Source of the DNA: Eurosta solidaginis
Lineage: Eukaryota > Arthropoda > Insecta > Diptera > Tephritidae
Direction: 5' to 3'
Assembly (NCBI RefSeq): GCF_040869045.1
Contig: NC_090321.1
Location: 133,415,689 to 133,479,688 of the forward strand
Length of the DNA stretch: 64,000 nt
Of this stretch, positions 30,692 through 41,708 are shown piece by piece (the stretch's first letter is position 1; every line of letters starts with the position of its first letter). The notes under the pieces were generated by a model that worked only from the letters and a program-made list of their open reading frames with translations, was not told the DNA's origin and did no database searches. Made by a program: the position numbers and the translations under genes.

Positions 30692-32894
30692 ATTATTTTC
30701 CTATCGGTATTTTATATTCTACAGGGCCCTATATGTATCTCTACTATTTACCTTATGACCTCTCTAAAAGGCGAGATTTTCCTTGATGAAACAGGTCAAA
30801 CTTATATTTATATTTTTAAAAAATAATGAAGATTAATGATTTAGTATATCCTATCGACTAAATAAAGGAGATTTAGTTTTCCTTACCTTGACTATTTCTA
30901 TTAAACAAAGCTTTTGCATTGTTAATAAAATTAAAGCGTATAGAATAGGAGGATGGTTACAGTCAACATTTGCTGAAAATTTACATTTTTCTAAAAAAGC
31001 GGGATATTTGAACGTATTATATACAGTAGATTGGGTAAATTCAGTTTCTGCTAGAGCAAGAAGTAGTTATATAGTGATAATTGGTTAAACAAAAGGGTAC
31101 AGTGGATGCAAACATTTTTCATATTCTCTTATACCATTTTTCATATTTTCCAGCAATATTTTTATTAGATCTTATGTGTCATGCGATTTTCTGGGTGGCC
31201 TTCCCAGATGGTATCGTCATGATATTTATGAAGAATTTCTTTAATTTCTGTCGACATTTGTCACATGCATAACTTCTGGGGTCAATGCAAATATTAGATC
31301 TTTGAGAACTTGGGTACCTATTTTATTTTTTTTTATTTTTAAATATGCTTACTCGAGTATTCATTGTTCTTGACCAATTTGTCTCCTAAGGGACAACTGT
31401 CTTTTTCTCTCACAAGTCCTAGATTGCCGGCATTTTTAAGCCTGGTTGAATATTGTCCTAAGTCAATAACTTCCTCAAAAATCTACTTGCTTGTATTACG
31501 CTACAATTTTTCTATCCTTTTGGATGAAAGCGAGCGTGACATGTCTAATTGCAAATTTATTTATTAAGCGCTTTATTTATAATAAGGTTCTCTTTGTGAC
31601 TTTTTATTTTCTTCATTATGGCTGGTTTTGAAGTTTCCGATCTTGTGGTAACTTTAGGTATTTTGCATATTTCCACTTACGTAAGGTACGTATGTTGCGA
31701 AAGGTTTCTGGTATAAATCTTCTACTTTGACAGCTACTACTGTGAATTAGCAAATTCTTTAACCTAGACAGTGCTAATGAAGCTGTCTTAATAAATTCTT
31801 CTATTGAGTGAGGCATTTTGCAGTGATTCATTTGTAATATTTACTGTTATTATCGAAATTGGGTTGAATTTAGAGGATTTAGGGTGCTAAATTTGAATAT
31901 TATATCAAAGCACGATTCCGCAGGTTGAAACTGCTAGCCTAACATCTGAAATGTTTGGGTTAATTTTTGGCTCTGGTTCAGCTGGTGGTTTATATTTTAA
32001 TATTCTATTCTCTGATGTTTCAGAGTTTCGTTTTCCTACCTCGTAACCAACTATGGGGTTAATTTTTGTCCACGAAGACATTTTAAAGATTATGATTGAA
32101 AGGCAAAATTAAACAGAAATTAGAAATTTATTCCTGTTTCTTTGGGGGTGGGGGAAAAATGCTAATTTATGCTTATTTATTTGTTTTTTATGTTTATTAT
32201 ATTAAGCATTCCTTTTTACTTTTATTATTTTTTCTTTATTTAGTGAGCATTATAGAAGTTATTATTTAAAAGGTTTATTTCTAAAAATTTTTGTTCTTAA
32301 GGGAAAATTTGTTTAATTTAACATTTTTAACATTTTTAAATTTTCTTACAAAATCTTCTGAATTTTTTTTAGATGATGAATTGTTAAATACAGTTTATTT
32401 TATTTTTTTGTTTAACTATTAAAAATTAATTCCCATGCTATTTTCTTTTTTTTCATTTTTTTTTCTCTTTTTGTATTTTGGTAAAACATCATTAAACATT
32501 TCAAAAAAAATTTTTTTTTCAACACCCAAATGTTTACATTGCTGGAAATTTTAATTTAGTTTAACTAATTTGTCGAAAATTTGGTCAAATTGGCTATGAT
32601 TTATATGTCCTCTTCTGGGAACATATCTCAAAATTAGTAAAAAAAAAAAGGTTTTTGCAGCAGAAATTTTAATTGTTGCTTGTCAATAGGCAGCCGTTAG
32701 GTTGCCCGAATATTTTTCCTGCTTAAAAATAATGTCTAAATTGTTAAAACTATTTCAAAATTAAGCTGATTATACTTATTATGCATTCTTATACTTATGC
32801 TGCCAGTCCTGTTGTTATACCACCTTATCACCGTTTATACCACCTTATCACCGTTATGTTCCCTCCAAGGTAATATCAATATTTTTACTGGTCA
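30692..32894 (-). pseudogene. LTR-element pol/gag remnants
   Basis: On the minus strand an integrase zinc-binding scrap is visible at about 31290-31130: EIKEILHKYHDDTIWEGHP (H..H) then a degraded KCLHP where CxxC is expected, in broken frames. Frame 31831-31616 (HSIEEFIKTASLALSRLKNL) is unassigned. An ATG at 32081 opens a 58-codon frame (MSSWTKINPIVGYEVGKRNS...) ending at about 31905, perhaps the start of an element protein. The remainder (32100-32890) is AT-rich and non-coding. Confidence 0.45.
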
Positions 32895-33170
32895 TATTCA
32901 CTGCTCCTACATAATTTCCATTATAAAGCCCGTAATTTATTATGATAAAAATTGCTAAATGGCGTCATTTTTTGAGTGCTCCAAATTGGTCAAATCCACT
33001 GCTCCTGCATCAGTTCGATTATAAAGCCCATAAATTGCTAAATGGTTTCATTCTTGAGTGCTCCAAATTGGTCATATCCACTGCTCCTGCATCAGTTCGA
33101 TTATAAAGCCCGTGAATTATCATAAAAATTGCTAAATTGCGTCATTTTTGAGTGCTCCGAATTTAATTCA
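32895..33170. repeat. Minisatellite, three units
   Basis: Three units of about 80-100 bp, each with CACTGCTCCTGCATCAGTTC (CTACATAATTTC in the first), GATTATAAAGCCC, AAATTGCTAAAT and TTTTTGAGTGCTCCAAATTGG. It lies inside the leader region of the LTR element. A smaller double of TATACCACCTTATCACCGT precedes it (about 32816-32853). Confidence 0.75.
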
Positions 33171-33274
33171 TCGAAAACATTATTTGCTTCTTTTACAAGG
33201 CTTAGGCTGTAATCAGCCAGTAAAATCATTGCCAGCTATGAAATTAGGCTGATAATTCAGCCAGTAGAATCATA

Positions 33275-33287
33275 GGCAGGATCGCCA
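33275..33287 (-). promoter_or_regulatory. Primer binding site, tRNA-Arg type
   Basis: The minus strand reads TGGCGATCCTGCC directly after the LTR. Its complement GGCAGGATCGCCA matches the 3' end of an insect tRNA-Arg (...GGCAGGATCG + CCA) as I remember it. Use of tRNA-Arg is known for the mdg1/412 lineage of gypsy elements. Confidence 0.8.
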
Positions 33288-33744
33288 TGTAAAATATTAA
33301 AATGCAATAAAAAGAGTTATGACCTTAATGAGTGAATTCTGAATGAATTTTTATTCAAATATTTCAGCTTATTTATATTAAATTATTCTAAACATATTCT
33401 TACATACATATTTACATTTAAGCATACATACTTACATGCATATCTACCTTAAGCATACATACTTACGTACATACATACAACTCGATACAAAATATGTACC
33501 TACACATCTGTGTTGAGCTGTGACTTCTATGGGAAATGCAATGTTTGCAAATTTGCTAGAATTCAAATTTGTTTGGTTGTGTGTTGTACACACACCTGTA
33601 TTAAATCGTGTGAATGGCTATGTCAGCAATAATTATCAAATGCATATTTATGTGTTGATGAACATTTAGACTATTTTTGTATCAGGGTAGCATATTAGAC
33701 TGATTTAAATACTTGGCATTAAATTGTTGGCTGTTTACACTACA
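33288..33744 (-). repeat. 5' LTR (in element orientation)
   Basis: 457 bp, paired with 28553-29009. It would carry the promoter of the element; I see no certain TATA box. Followed outward by TCAT (33745-33748). Confidence 0.92.
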
Positions 33745-33748
33745 TCAT

Positions 33749-34271
33749 GGGTTCGTCGCTTAAAATATCAATAACAAAAACAATTTATTTGAATTGACAT
33801 TTCATACATAATACCCAAATATGGTTGAGCTTCTAGTAAATTTTTTCTGCTCGCTTAGAAAAAATTTCAATTCAACGTCCCATTATGCGTATTTTTTCTC
33901 TAGCTTCTTAATTTTTTCCGCATGCTCAGAACAAAATATAAAGTGGAAAACAAAAGCAAACTAAGTGAGAATATTTGTGTTGGTTGAAATTTTTTTCTAA
34001 GCGACCAAAAAAAAATTAGAAGCGATCAAAAAAAGGCCTTAGTTAGCAAAGGACTAACCTAAAAAATTTACGTGGAAATTGACAAAAAAGTTTATCTTCA
34101 CCTTCACTGAGAAAAACGAAGTTTCGAAAACACTGTTGGGCCTTTGTGAATTAAGGTAACGATATGTACCTATGTAATAGCTTAACAAGTAAATTGTTAC
34201 ATCAAAAGTAAGATTTATTTTTTTATTGACATACTTCTATGTGTGTAATCTTTTCTCTTCTATTTTCACAG
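33749..34271 (+). other. Intron sequence upstream of the kinase exons
   Basis: AT-rich, no coding signal. It ends in a good splice acceptor: a pyrimidine-rich stretch and TATTTTCACAG (AG at 34270-34271). I found no SH2 or ankyrin exon here or further left. Confidence 0.6.
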
Positions 34272-34834
34272 GTCAAAATGCGATACAAGTGAAGATATCA
34301 TAACTGAGAACAATAATATCAAAGAAGATATTAATAAAGTAATGATTCCACATACGTCTCAAGCCCTCTATAGCTATTCCGAATGGTTTGATTCATACAA
34401 TCCCACAGCAGCAAAAGAAAATGGAAATGTTAATACTCTTAGTGATGTTTCTGTAAATTATTTTATTCCCTACGAAAACGTTAAATTGTGTGACGTTATT
34501 GGCGAAGGGGAATTCGGATCTGTATATCGTGGTCGATTGAAGAGTTGTGATAATGAAGTTAATGACCATAAAGTCTATCGTGAGATAGCGATTAAAACGT
34601 TACGTGATGAACATTGTCGCACTAGTAAGCATGATTTTTTACGTGAGGCCTCTGTAATGTTTCGTTTAAAACATCATTGTATTGTCCAGTTAATTGGACT
34701 TTCTAAAAGGAATAATTTGATGATGATCCAAGAGCTAGTTCCTCTTGGATCGATGTTAAATTTTATTCAAAACAATCGTAGACAACTTTATCCAAATCGC
34801 GAACTAAAACTTTGGGCATCGCAAATAGCTTGTG
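34272..34834 (+). CDS. Shark: Shark-like tyrosine kinase, exon with N-lobe of kinase domain
   Basis: Internal exon, entered with one leftover base. It encodes a linker ([16 protein letters not shown]...) and the kinase N-lobe: [15 protein letters not shown] (glycine loop), [11 protein letters not shown] (ATP-binding K), [19 protein letters not shown] (helix C with its E) and [15 protein letters not shown] (hinge). It ends after codons for ASQIAC at donor G|GTATAA (34835). The sequence fits the Syk/ZAP-70/Shark group; GKWPIKWYAPES in the next exons favours Shark, which in flies works downstream of receptors such as Draper and in dorsal closure. Upstream SH2/ankyrin exons are not in the window. 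Confidence 0.85.
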
Positions 34835-34887
34835 GTATAAACTATTACGTTCAAAATATGATTTAATATTAATATGGAATTCTTTAG

Positions 34888-35059
34888 GAATGCAGTATCT
34901 GGAAGCTGAACATTTCGTACATCGCGATTTGGCAGCTCGAAATATTCTTTTAGCATCATTGCATCAGGCAAAAATTAGTGACTTTGGTTTATCTCGTGCA
35001 CTAGGATCGGACAATTCCTTCTATGAAGCCCGCCATGGTGGAAAATGGCCAATTAAATG
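34888..35059 (+). CDS. Shark: Shark-like tyrosine kinase, catalytic-loop exon
   Basis: Follows a 53-bp intron (34835-34887, GT..AG); the junction rebuilds a Gly codon. It encodes [18 protein letters not shown] (HRD catalytic loop with AARN, as in tyrosine kinases), [11 protein letters not shown] (DFG metal site), and [15 protein letters not shown] of the activation segment. Where Syk-family kinases have a YY pair, this has FY, so one activation-loop tyrosine is replaced. It ends within the Trp codon at donor TG|GTAATA. Confidence 0.88.
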
Positions 35060-35118
35060 GTAATATTTAGAAGTAGTATGTTTATTACAATTATTTCATA
35101 AACATTCACATTGTCAAG

Positions 35119-35443
35119 GTACGCACCAGAAAGCTACAAAAACGGTATATTTTCACATTCAAGTGATGTATGGTCTTACGGTGTAACATTATGGGAAATG
35201 TTTTCACTAGGTGAAGCACCTTATGGAGACATGCTAGGTTCCGAAGCTGTACAATTAATTGAAGACGGAAAACGTTTGTGTCAGCCATCAGTTTGTCCCC
35301 CCAATATTTATAATATTATGGAAAAATGCTGGCAATATAATCCAAAAGATCGGCCAACCTTCAGGTTCTTGATGGAATTTTTTATCAACGATCCAGACTA
35401 TCAAAATATAATGGAACTTGTTAAGACTAAAAGTATTAGTTGA
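35119..35443 (+). CDS. Shark: Shark-like tyrosine kinase, last exon (C-lobe)
   Basis: Follows a 59-bp intron (35060-35118). It opens YAPESYKNGIFSHSSDVWSY (APE and the DVWS motif), then GVTLWEMFSLGEAPYGDM, and the conserved CWQYNPKDRPTF (Arg of subdomain XI), ending DPDYQNIMELVKTKSIS and TGA (35441-35443). All kinase motifs are intact and frame and splice sites are clean, unlike the surrounding debris, so selection on this gene is likely. A possible AATAAA signal lies at about 35662. Confidence 0.88.
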
Positions 35444-35998
35444 GTTGTACATATTCGATACTTTATGTTAATTAAGGTAGTCTTACTGTATATTTGCTAT
35501 ATATGTTTAAGGCTGACGACAGAGTGGAAGTGAGAAGCGTTGCTGTCAGAAAAGCTACAATCTTGAAAAATATATGAAAATACAGTCAGTATCCAAAGAA
35601 AGTGTATACACGTCTGATGTAATAGAAAATATGTAATTCCTTTCAATTTAAGGCAAAAACAAAATAAAACTCACAACAAAAAAGGCTATGGACGAAAAAT
35701 CGGAAATACTTCAGTGTCAAAATAAAGTGTACAAACTGGGGTTCGTGTGTTTGCAAGGACAGAAGCCGTTACACCCGTTATACAGACACTGGCTTTGGAT
35801 GGCAGGAGATTTATTTGAAGTGTCTGGGTAGTCGATTTCTTATTTATATTGGCAGAAGAACATTTTTCGCAATATAAAAAAAAAATTATCGACATTTGCG
35901 AACTTGTAATAAAAACCATTAAGAAGGGAAAACCCAGCACCGAATTGTCGATATTAATATTATAGAAGTCACGACACTAAGAAATGTTATTGATAAAG
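35444..35998. other. 3' flank of the kinase gene, possible Tc1-like scrap
   Basis: The 3' untranslated region probably reaches the CAAAATAAAAC signal near 35662. From 35580 TACAGTCAGTATCCAAAGAA looks like a Tc1/mariner-type end, and 35870-35930 translates (plus) to KKIIDICELVIKTIKKGKPS, reminiscent of a transposase helix-turn-helix. Both points are weak. The remainder is non-coding. Confidence 0.3.
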
Positions 35999-38510
35999 AA
36001 AACAAGTAAGGAAGGCGAAGTTCGGGTGTAACCGAACATTACATACTCTATGGTGACAACATAAGGACAAATAACCATGTAGGAAAATGAACCGAGGGTA
36101 ACCCTAGAATTTGTTTGTACGATATGGGTATCAAATGAAAGGGGTTAATGAACATTTTAAAAGGGAGTGGGCCTTAGTTCTATAGGTGGACGCCTTTTCG
36201 AGATATCGCCATAAAGGTGGACCAGGGGTGACTCTAGAATGCGTTTGTACAATATGGGTATCAAACGAAAGGCTATAATGAGTATTTCAAAAGGGCGTGG
36301 GGTTTAGTTCTATAGGTGGACGCCTTTTCGAGATATCGCCATAAAGGTGGACCAGGGGTGATTCTAGAATGTGTTTGTACGCTATGGGTATCAAATTAAA
36401 GGTATTAACGAGTGTTTTAAAATGGAGTGGTGGTAGTTGTATAGGTGGTCGCCTTTTCGAAATATCGGCATAAAGGTGGACCAGGGGTGACTCTAGAATG
36501 CGTTTGTATAATATGGGTATCAAACGAAAGGTGTTAATGAGTATTTTAAAAGGGCGTGGGGCTTAGTTCTATAGGTGGACGCCTTTCTGAGATATCGCCA
36601 TAAAGGTGGGCCAGGGGTGACTCTAGAATGTGTTTGTACGATATGGGTATCAAATTAAAGGTATTAATGAGGGTTTTAAAAGGGAGTGGTGGTAGTTGTA
36701 TAGGTGGTCGCCTTTTCGAGATATCGGCATAAAGGTGGACCAGGGGTGACTCTAGAATGCGTTTGTACAATATGGGTATCAAACGAAAGGTTATAATGAG
36801 TATTTCAAAAGGGCGTGGGGTTTAGTTCTATAGGTGGACGCCTTTTCAAGATATCGCCATAAAGGTGGACCAGGGGTGACTCTAGAATGCGTTTGTACAA
36901 TATGGGTATCAAACGAAAGGTGTTAATGAGTGTTTTAAAAGGGAGTGGGCCTTAGTTCTATATGTGGACGCCTTTTCGAGATATCGCCATAAAGGTGGAC
37001 CAGGGGTGACTCTAGAATGTGTTTGTACAATATGCGTATCAAACGAAAGGTGTTAATGAGTGTTTTAAAAGGGCGTGTGGCTTAGTTCTATAGGTGGACG
37101 CCTTTTCGAGATATCACCATAAAGGTGGACCAGGGGTGACTCTAGAATGTGTTTGTACGATATGGGTATCAAATTGAAGGTATTAATGAGGGTTTTAAAA
37201 GGGAGTGGTGGTAGTTGTATAGGTGGTCGCCTTTTCGAGATATCGGCATAAAGGTTGAACAGGGGTGACTCTAGAATTTGTTTGTACGATATGGGTATCA
37301 AATGAAAAGTGTTAATGAGTATTTTAAAAGATAGCGATCCTTAGTTCCATAGGTAGACGCCGTTTCGAGATATCGCCATAAAGGTGGACCAGGGGTGACC
37401 CTAGAATTTGTTTGTACGATATGGGTATCAAATGAAAGGGGATAATGAACATTTTCAAGGGAGTAGGCTTTAGTTCTATAGGTGGACGCCTTTTCAAGAT
37501 ATCGCCATAAAGGTGGACCAGGGGTGACTCTAGAATGCGTTTGTACAATATGGGTATCAAACGAAAGGTGTTAATGAGTGTTTTAAAAGGGAGTGGGCCT
37601 TAGTTCTATATGTGGACGTCTTTTCGAGATATCGCCATAAAGGTGGACCAGGGGTGACTCTAGAATGTGTTTGTACAATATGCGTATCAAACGAAAGGTG
37701 TTAATGAGTATTTTAAAAGGGTGTGGGGCTTAGTTCTATACGTGGACACCTTTTCGATATATCGCCATAAAGGTGGACCAGGGGTGACTCTAGAATGTGT
37801 TTGTACGATATGGGTATCAAATTAAAGGTATTAATGAGGCTTTTAAAAGGGAGTGGTGGTAGTTGTATATGTGAAGGCGTTTTCCAGATATTGGCCAAAA
37901 TGTGGACCAGGGTGACCCAGAACATCATTTGTTGGACACCGCTAATTTATTTATATATATAATACCACGAACAGTATTCCTGCCAAGATTTCAAGGGATT
38001 TATTTCGCCCTGCAGAACTTTTTCATTTCATTCTACTTAATATGGTAGGTGTCACACCCATTTTACAAAGATTTTTTCTAAAGTTATATTTTGCGTCAAT
38101 AAACCAATCCAAATACCATGTTTCATTCCTTTTTTCGTATTTGGTATATAACTATGGCATTATTTTCGTTTTTGGTAATTTTCGATATCGAAAAAGTGGG
38201 CGTGGTCATAGTCGGATTTCGGCCATTTTTTATACCAATACAAAGTGAGTTCAGATAAGTACGTGAACTGAGTTTAGTAAAGATATATCGATTTTTGCTC
38301 AAGTTATCGTGTTAACGACCGAGCGGAAGGACAGACGGTCGACTGTGTATAAAAACTGGGCGTAGCTTCAACCGATTTCGCCCTTTTTCCCAGAAATAAG
38401 TTATCGTCCCAGAATCTAAGCCCCTACCAAATTTCACAAGGATTGCTAAATTTTTGTTCGACTTATGGCATTAAAAGAATCCTAGACAAATTAAATGAAA
38501 AAGGGCGCAT
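35999..38510. repeat. Dipteran repeat with about 14 x 130-bp minisatellite core
   Basis: Starts AACAAGTAAGGAAGGCGAAG with hairpin GTTCGG-gtgtaa-CCGAAC (36020-36037). Core (about 36090-37925): units of 129-130 bp such as AAAGGTGGACCAGGGGTGAC...GGGTATCAAACGAAAGGTGT...TCGAGATATCGCCAT. Variants CGTTTGTACAATATG and TGTTTGTACGATATG partly alternate, giving a 259-bp dimer period. The 3' part has TGGGCGTGGTCATAG, GACCGAGCGGAAGGACAGACGG and AACTGGGCGTAGCTTCAACC. Repeated 78-codon minus frames are by-products of the periodicity. Compare 50272-54216, built on the same plan. Confidence 0.85.
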
Positions 38511-38835
38511 ATCATTACTGGAGTTGAACGTTGACATAATTTACTTATATCATGCGCGGTTCCAGGGGGGGGAGGGGGGGGGCGGAGGAACTAGGTAGCC
38601 CGTGTTAGCCAGCGCGAGTCAAGTGAATGTGCTGCTACAGCAACAACCACTAAGCCATTGCGTCAGAAATACAATTCAAAATTTGAATTTGAGTTGCAAA
38701 GCATGCTGTGATAATTTATTTATTTATTTATCTCGTTTTAATCTAGAAAATGTGAACATTTTCATACAGATTACAAGAAAAAAAAAAATAGACACATAGT
38801 TATTTAATCGTAAAAACTAAAAGTTACCTAAAAGT

Positions 38836-41646
38836 TTAGGTACATAAGTCATTTAATATCGATTTAAACATATGTTTTGTGGAGGAAAAGTCCAGACCCA
38901 CAGGATTTGATAGCATATTAAACTCTTTTAAAGCTCTTGAAATTGGAGCATTAGACGCGTAATTTTTTCTAACCGTGTCCAGCCAGAAAGTATCGTGATT
39001 GCGTAGACTCCTCTGTGGGATGTTGAAACAAATTCTGGCCAGCAGAAACGGGCAGTCAATCGCTCCACTTATCAAGTCAAAAACAAAGGTGAGAGACAGA
39101 ATAGAACGTCTACTGTTTAACGATTTTAAGCTTATGAGCAAACAGCGACTACTGTAAGAAGGAATCGGGTCATTGAAATGCAACGACCGTAGGGCAAAGC
39201 GAACAAAAACTTTTTGCACACGTTCAAGCCTGGTAATGTGACAATTATAGAATGACCTCCAGATAAAGACGGCGTATTCTAATTTAGACCGCACAAGAGA
39301 GGTGTATAGCAATTTTAATGTGTAAGGATCGGTAAAATCAGAGCTAAATCGTTTGATGAAGGCAAGTGTTGAATATGCCTTCGCTATTATGTAATTCAAA
39401 TGGGTTTGAAACAGTAATTTACAATCGAATACAACACCAAGATCAGTAATTTCACTTAAAGTGGATAATCGAAGACCATCGATTTTATACCATGTGGGTA
39501 ACGGACAGCGAGACTTTGAGTAGCAAACATGTGAGCACTTTTTTATATTAAGATTCAACTTATTACGTTTACACCAGTCGGCAACATTATCTATATCAGA
39601 TTGTAGCCTTACCATATCTTCATTGCTCGTAATTGTCGAAAAAATCTTAAGATCATCAGCGTACAACAGAAAATTTGCGTAATTGAAACAGCTGGTTATA
39701 TCATTGATGAAAATTACGAAGAGAAGCGGGCCCAGTATGCTACCCTGTGGAACCCCAGAAGTCGCAATGAAAGGATCAGATGATGCCCCATCAACCGTAA
39801 CCACACATTTACGAGAGGAGAGATAGGATTCAAGCCATTTTAAAAGAGTGGAATGAAATCCTAGAGCTGTCAGTTTCAATAATAAAATTGTGTGGTTCAC
39901 CTTGTCAAAAGCTTTTGAAAAGTCAGTGTAAACTGAATCAACTTGAAGGCGATTTTGAAACGCAGAAATGCAGTATTCCGAAAATACGGCGAGGTTTGAG
40001 ACTGTTGAGCGACCTTTAACAAAACCGTGTTGTTGAGCGGAGATCAAGTGATTTACCGTAAAATAAATTTTATTTTTAACTATAGCCTCAAATAGTTTTG
40101 AGACTGATGATATCTTTGAAATTGGCCGATAATTCGCAATATTGTTTTTATTACCACTTTTAAACACTGGAGTGATAGAACTGACTTTCCACGCATCAAT
40201 AAACACTCTTCGTTCAAGTGATTTATTGAACATAACTAACAATGGGGAAGCAAGGGCAGAACATTTTTTTAATAGGTATGAAGACAACCCATCCACATCG
40301 GTTTTAGTAGACATCTTCAGTTGTCGGATTCCTTCTTCTATATCAGCGAGCGTTAGGGTTAGCGATCCAAAATTTATTGGGGAATTTATGTTCGTGTAAC
40401 ACACCTGATCAAAGTCAGTGCCAGCTTCGAAGTTTGACTTGAAGAAATCAGCAAAGAGATTAACAGCTTCAATAGTGGAGTGCGCTTTGGTCTCATTGAG
40501 ATAGACAACAGAAGGTATACTCGAACACGATTTTCTGGAATTGACATATCTCCAAAATGATTTCGAGTTTTGCTTTATATCCGATTCGAACTTACGAGTA
40601 TAATTACGCTTCAAGTCCCTGTTCATGGATTTAAATTTACTCGAATAAAACAGAAATTTCTCTTTATATATAACAGATTTGGACAATTTAAACTTCTTGA
40701 AATATTTGTTTCTTAAATTCTTAACTTTTAACAATCGTTCTGTATACCAAGGTATTTTATATCTGGGTTTCTTAAGAATTGGGATGTGCTTAACGCAAAT
40801 CTCACCTAACTTATATTTAAAGATTTCAAAGCAGTTGGCAACATCAACGTTGGAAAATATTGAATTCCAATCAATGGCATCAACTGCAAGGTTAACCATA
40901 TCGGCATCCATTCGACTGAAGCAGAAATTAGTAACTTGTTCATCATAATGAACCGAATTAAACTCATAGAATTCGACCTTTAAAACGAATGGTATATGAT
41001 GAATACCAGGAGTAGATAAAGGATCAAGGCATTCAAATAAAGAAAAATGTACATTATCGTTGACAAAAATTAAGTCTAAAATGCGAGAAAGCCGATTTCG
41101 AAAACCATTTATCTGAGAAAGGCCGCAACTGGATAAGTTATCAACCAAGTAGGATTCAGATATACTATTTACGTTATTTGCATATAGCTCATTACTATCA
41201 TCAATATAAGACCAAACAATATTTCCCAAGTTGAAGTCACCCATGACACAGATACTATCATTATTATGACTAGATGCTACTGATAAAATATTGTCCACAT
41301 GTGCTCGGTATAGCATATCGTTGCTTGTCGGAGGTATATAAGAAGCGCAGATTAAAATGTTTGAAACGCCTTTTACTGCCACGCAGACCTGATCCAATAA
41401 TGTATCATCATTCTTTAATGTCACGAGTGACGAGCGAAATTTCCGATTAACTGCTATAAGAACACCTCCGCCTCTACTGTGACCAGTTTTAATATAATCA
41501 CGGTCCTTTCGAAACACATTGTATAAATTCGAATCGAAATATTCATTATCAAAGAAACTCTCGTTTAGCCACGTCTCAACGAGAACAACAATATCATAGT
41601 CCAGGTGCGAGCTCAAGGCATAAAGCAGCTTAGATTTGGTTCTCAA
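38836..41646 (-). CDS. CR1/Jockey-type ORF2: endonuclease + reverse transcriptase
   Basis: 936 codons, counted from the non-ATG codon at 41646. Endonuclease: VVLVETWLNE (about 20-29, ET motif), VMGDFNLGN (134-142), and GIHHIPF (about 214-220) in place of the usual SDH. RT: ITPVFKSGNKNNIANYRPIS, DSVYTDFSKAFDKVNHTIL (catalytic D at about 575), ATSGVPQGSILGPLLFVIFI (628-647), LLYADDLKIF (YADD 662-665). Catalytic RT residues intact. The frame is open further up to 41772 and lacks an ATG before about residue 111, so translation probably depends on ORF1 (frameshift or reinitiation). It nicks target DNA and copies element RNA. Confidence 0.88.
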   Translation of the reverse strand: MRTKSKLLYALSSHLDYDIVVLVETWLNESFFDNEYFDSNLYNVFRKDRDYIKTGHSRGGGVLIAVNRKFRSSLVTLKNDDTLLDQVCVAVKGVSNILICASYIPPTSNDMLYRAHVDNILSVASSHNNDSICVMGDFNLGNIVWSYIDDSNELYANNVNSISESYLVDNLSSCGLSQINGFRNRLSRILDLIFVNDNVHFSLFECLDPLSTPGIHHIPFVLKVEFYEFNSVHYDEQVTNFCFSRMDADMVNLAVDAIDWNSIFSNVDVANCFEIFKYKLGEICVKHIPILKKPRYKIPWYTERLLKVKNLRNKYFKKFKLSKSVIYKEKFLFYSSKFKSMNRDLKRNYTRKFESDIKQNSKSFWRYVNSRKSCSSIPSVVYLNETKAHSTIEAVNLFADFFKSNFEAGTDFDQVCYTNINSPINFGSLTLTLADIEEGIRQLKMSTKTDVDGLSSYLLKKCSALASPLLVMFNKSLERRVFIDAWKVSSITPVFKSGNKNNIANYRPISKISSVSKLFEAIVKNKIYFTVNHLISAQQHGFVKGRSTVSNLAVFSEYCISAFQNRLQVDSVYTDFSKAFDKVNHTILLLKLTALGFHSTLLKWLESYLSSRKCVVTVDGASSDPFIATSGVPQGSILGPLLFVIFINDITSCFNYANFLLYADDLKIFSTITSNEDMVRLQSDIDNVADWCKRNKLNLNIKKCSHVCYSKSRCPLPTWYKIDGLRLSTLSEITDLGVVFDCKLLFQTHLNYIIAKAYSTLAFIKRFSSDFTDPYTLKLLYTSLVRSKLEYAVFIWRSFYNCHITRLERVQKVFVRFALRSLHFNDPIPSYSSRCLLISLKSLNSRRSILSLTFVFDLISGAIDCPFLLARICFNIPQRSLRNHDTFWLDTVRKNYASNAPISRALKEFNMLSNPVGLDFSSTKHMFKSILNDLCT

Positions 41647-41708
41647 CCCAGAAACATTTTGATAATATATTTTTAATTTTTTGGCAGGATTGTTATTAAC
41701 GGAACTGG

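Larger units (their letters stand above)
28553..33744 (-). mobile_element. LTR retrotransposon (gypsy/mdg1-like), internally deleted
   Basis: LTRs of exactly 457 bp at 28553-29009 and 33288-33744, both TG...CA, more than 95% alike by eye. The 4-bp target duplication TCAT lies at 28549-28552 and 33745-33748. The element reads on the minus strand: primer site (33275-33287) after the 33-kb LTR and polypurine tract (29010-29023) before the 28-kb LTR. The internal region is about 4.27 kb including a 1.13-kb Harbinger derivative, so about 3.1 kb of its own sequence remains, with only scraps of pol. LTR similarity points to a fairly recent insertion of an already defective element. Confidence 0.92.

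Noticed and set aside
35686..35940. 84-codon minus-strand frame next to the kinase
   Set aside because: No motif; sequence is better explained as a decayed Tc1-like scrap on the plus strand, itself weak.
36287..37928. Family of 71-78-codon proteins (MIPILYKRI...) on the minus strand
   Set aside because: By-product of the 130-bp minisatellite; period matches the DNA unit.
38563..38585. G-quadruplex as a regulatory element
   Set aside because: A G-run beside a retrotransposon end; position and isolation give no regulatory context.
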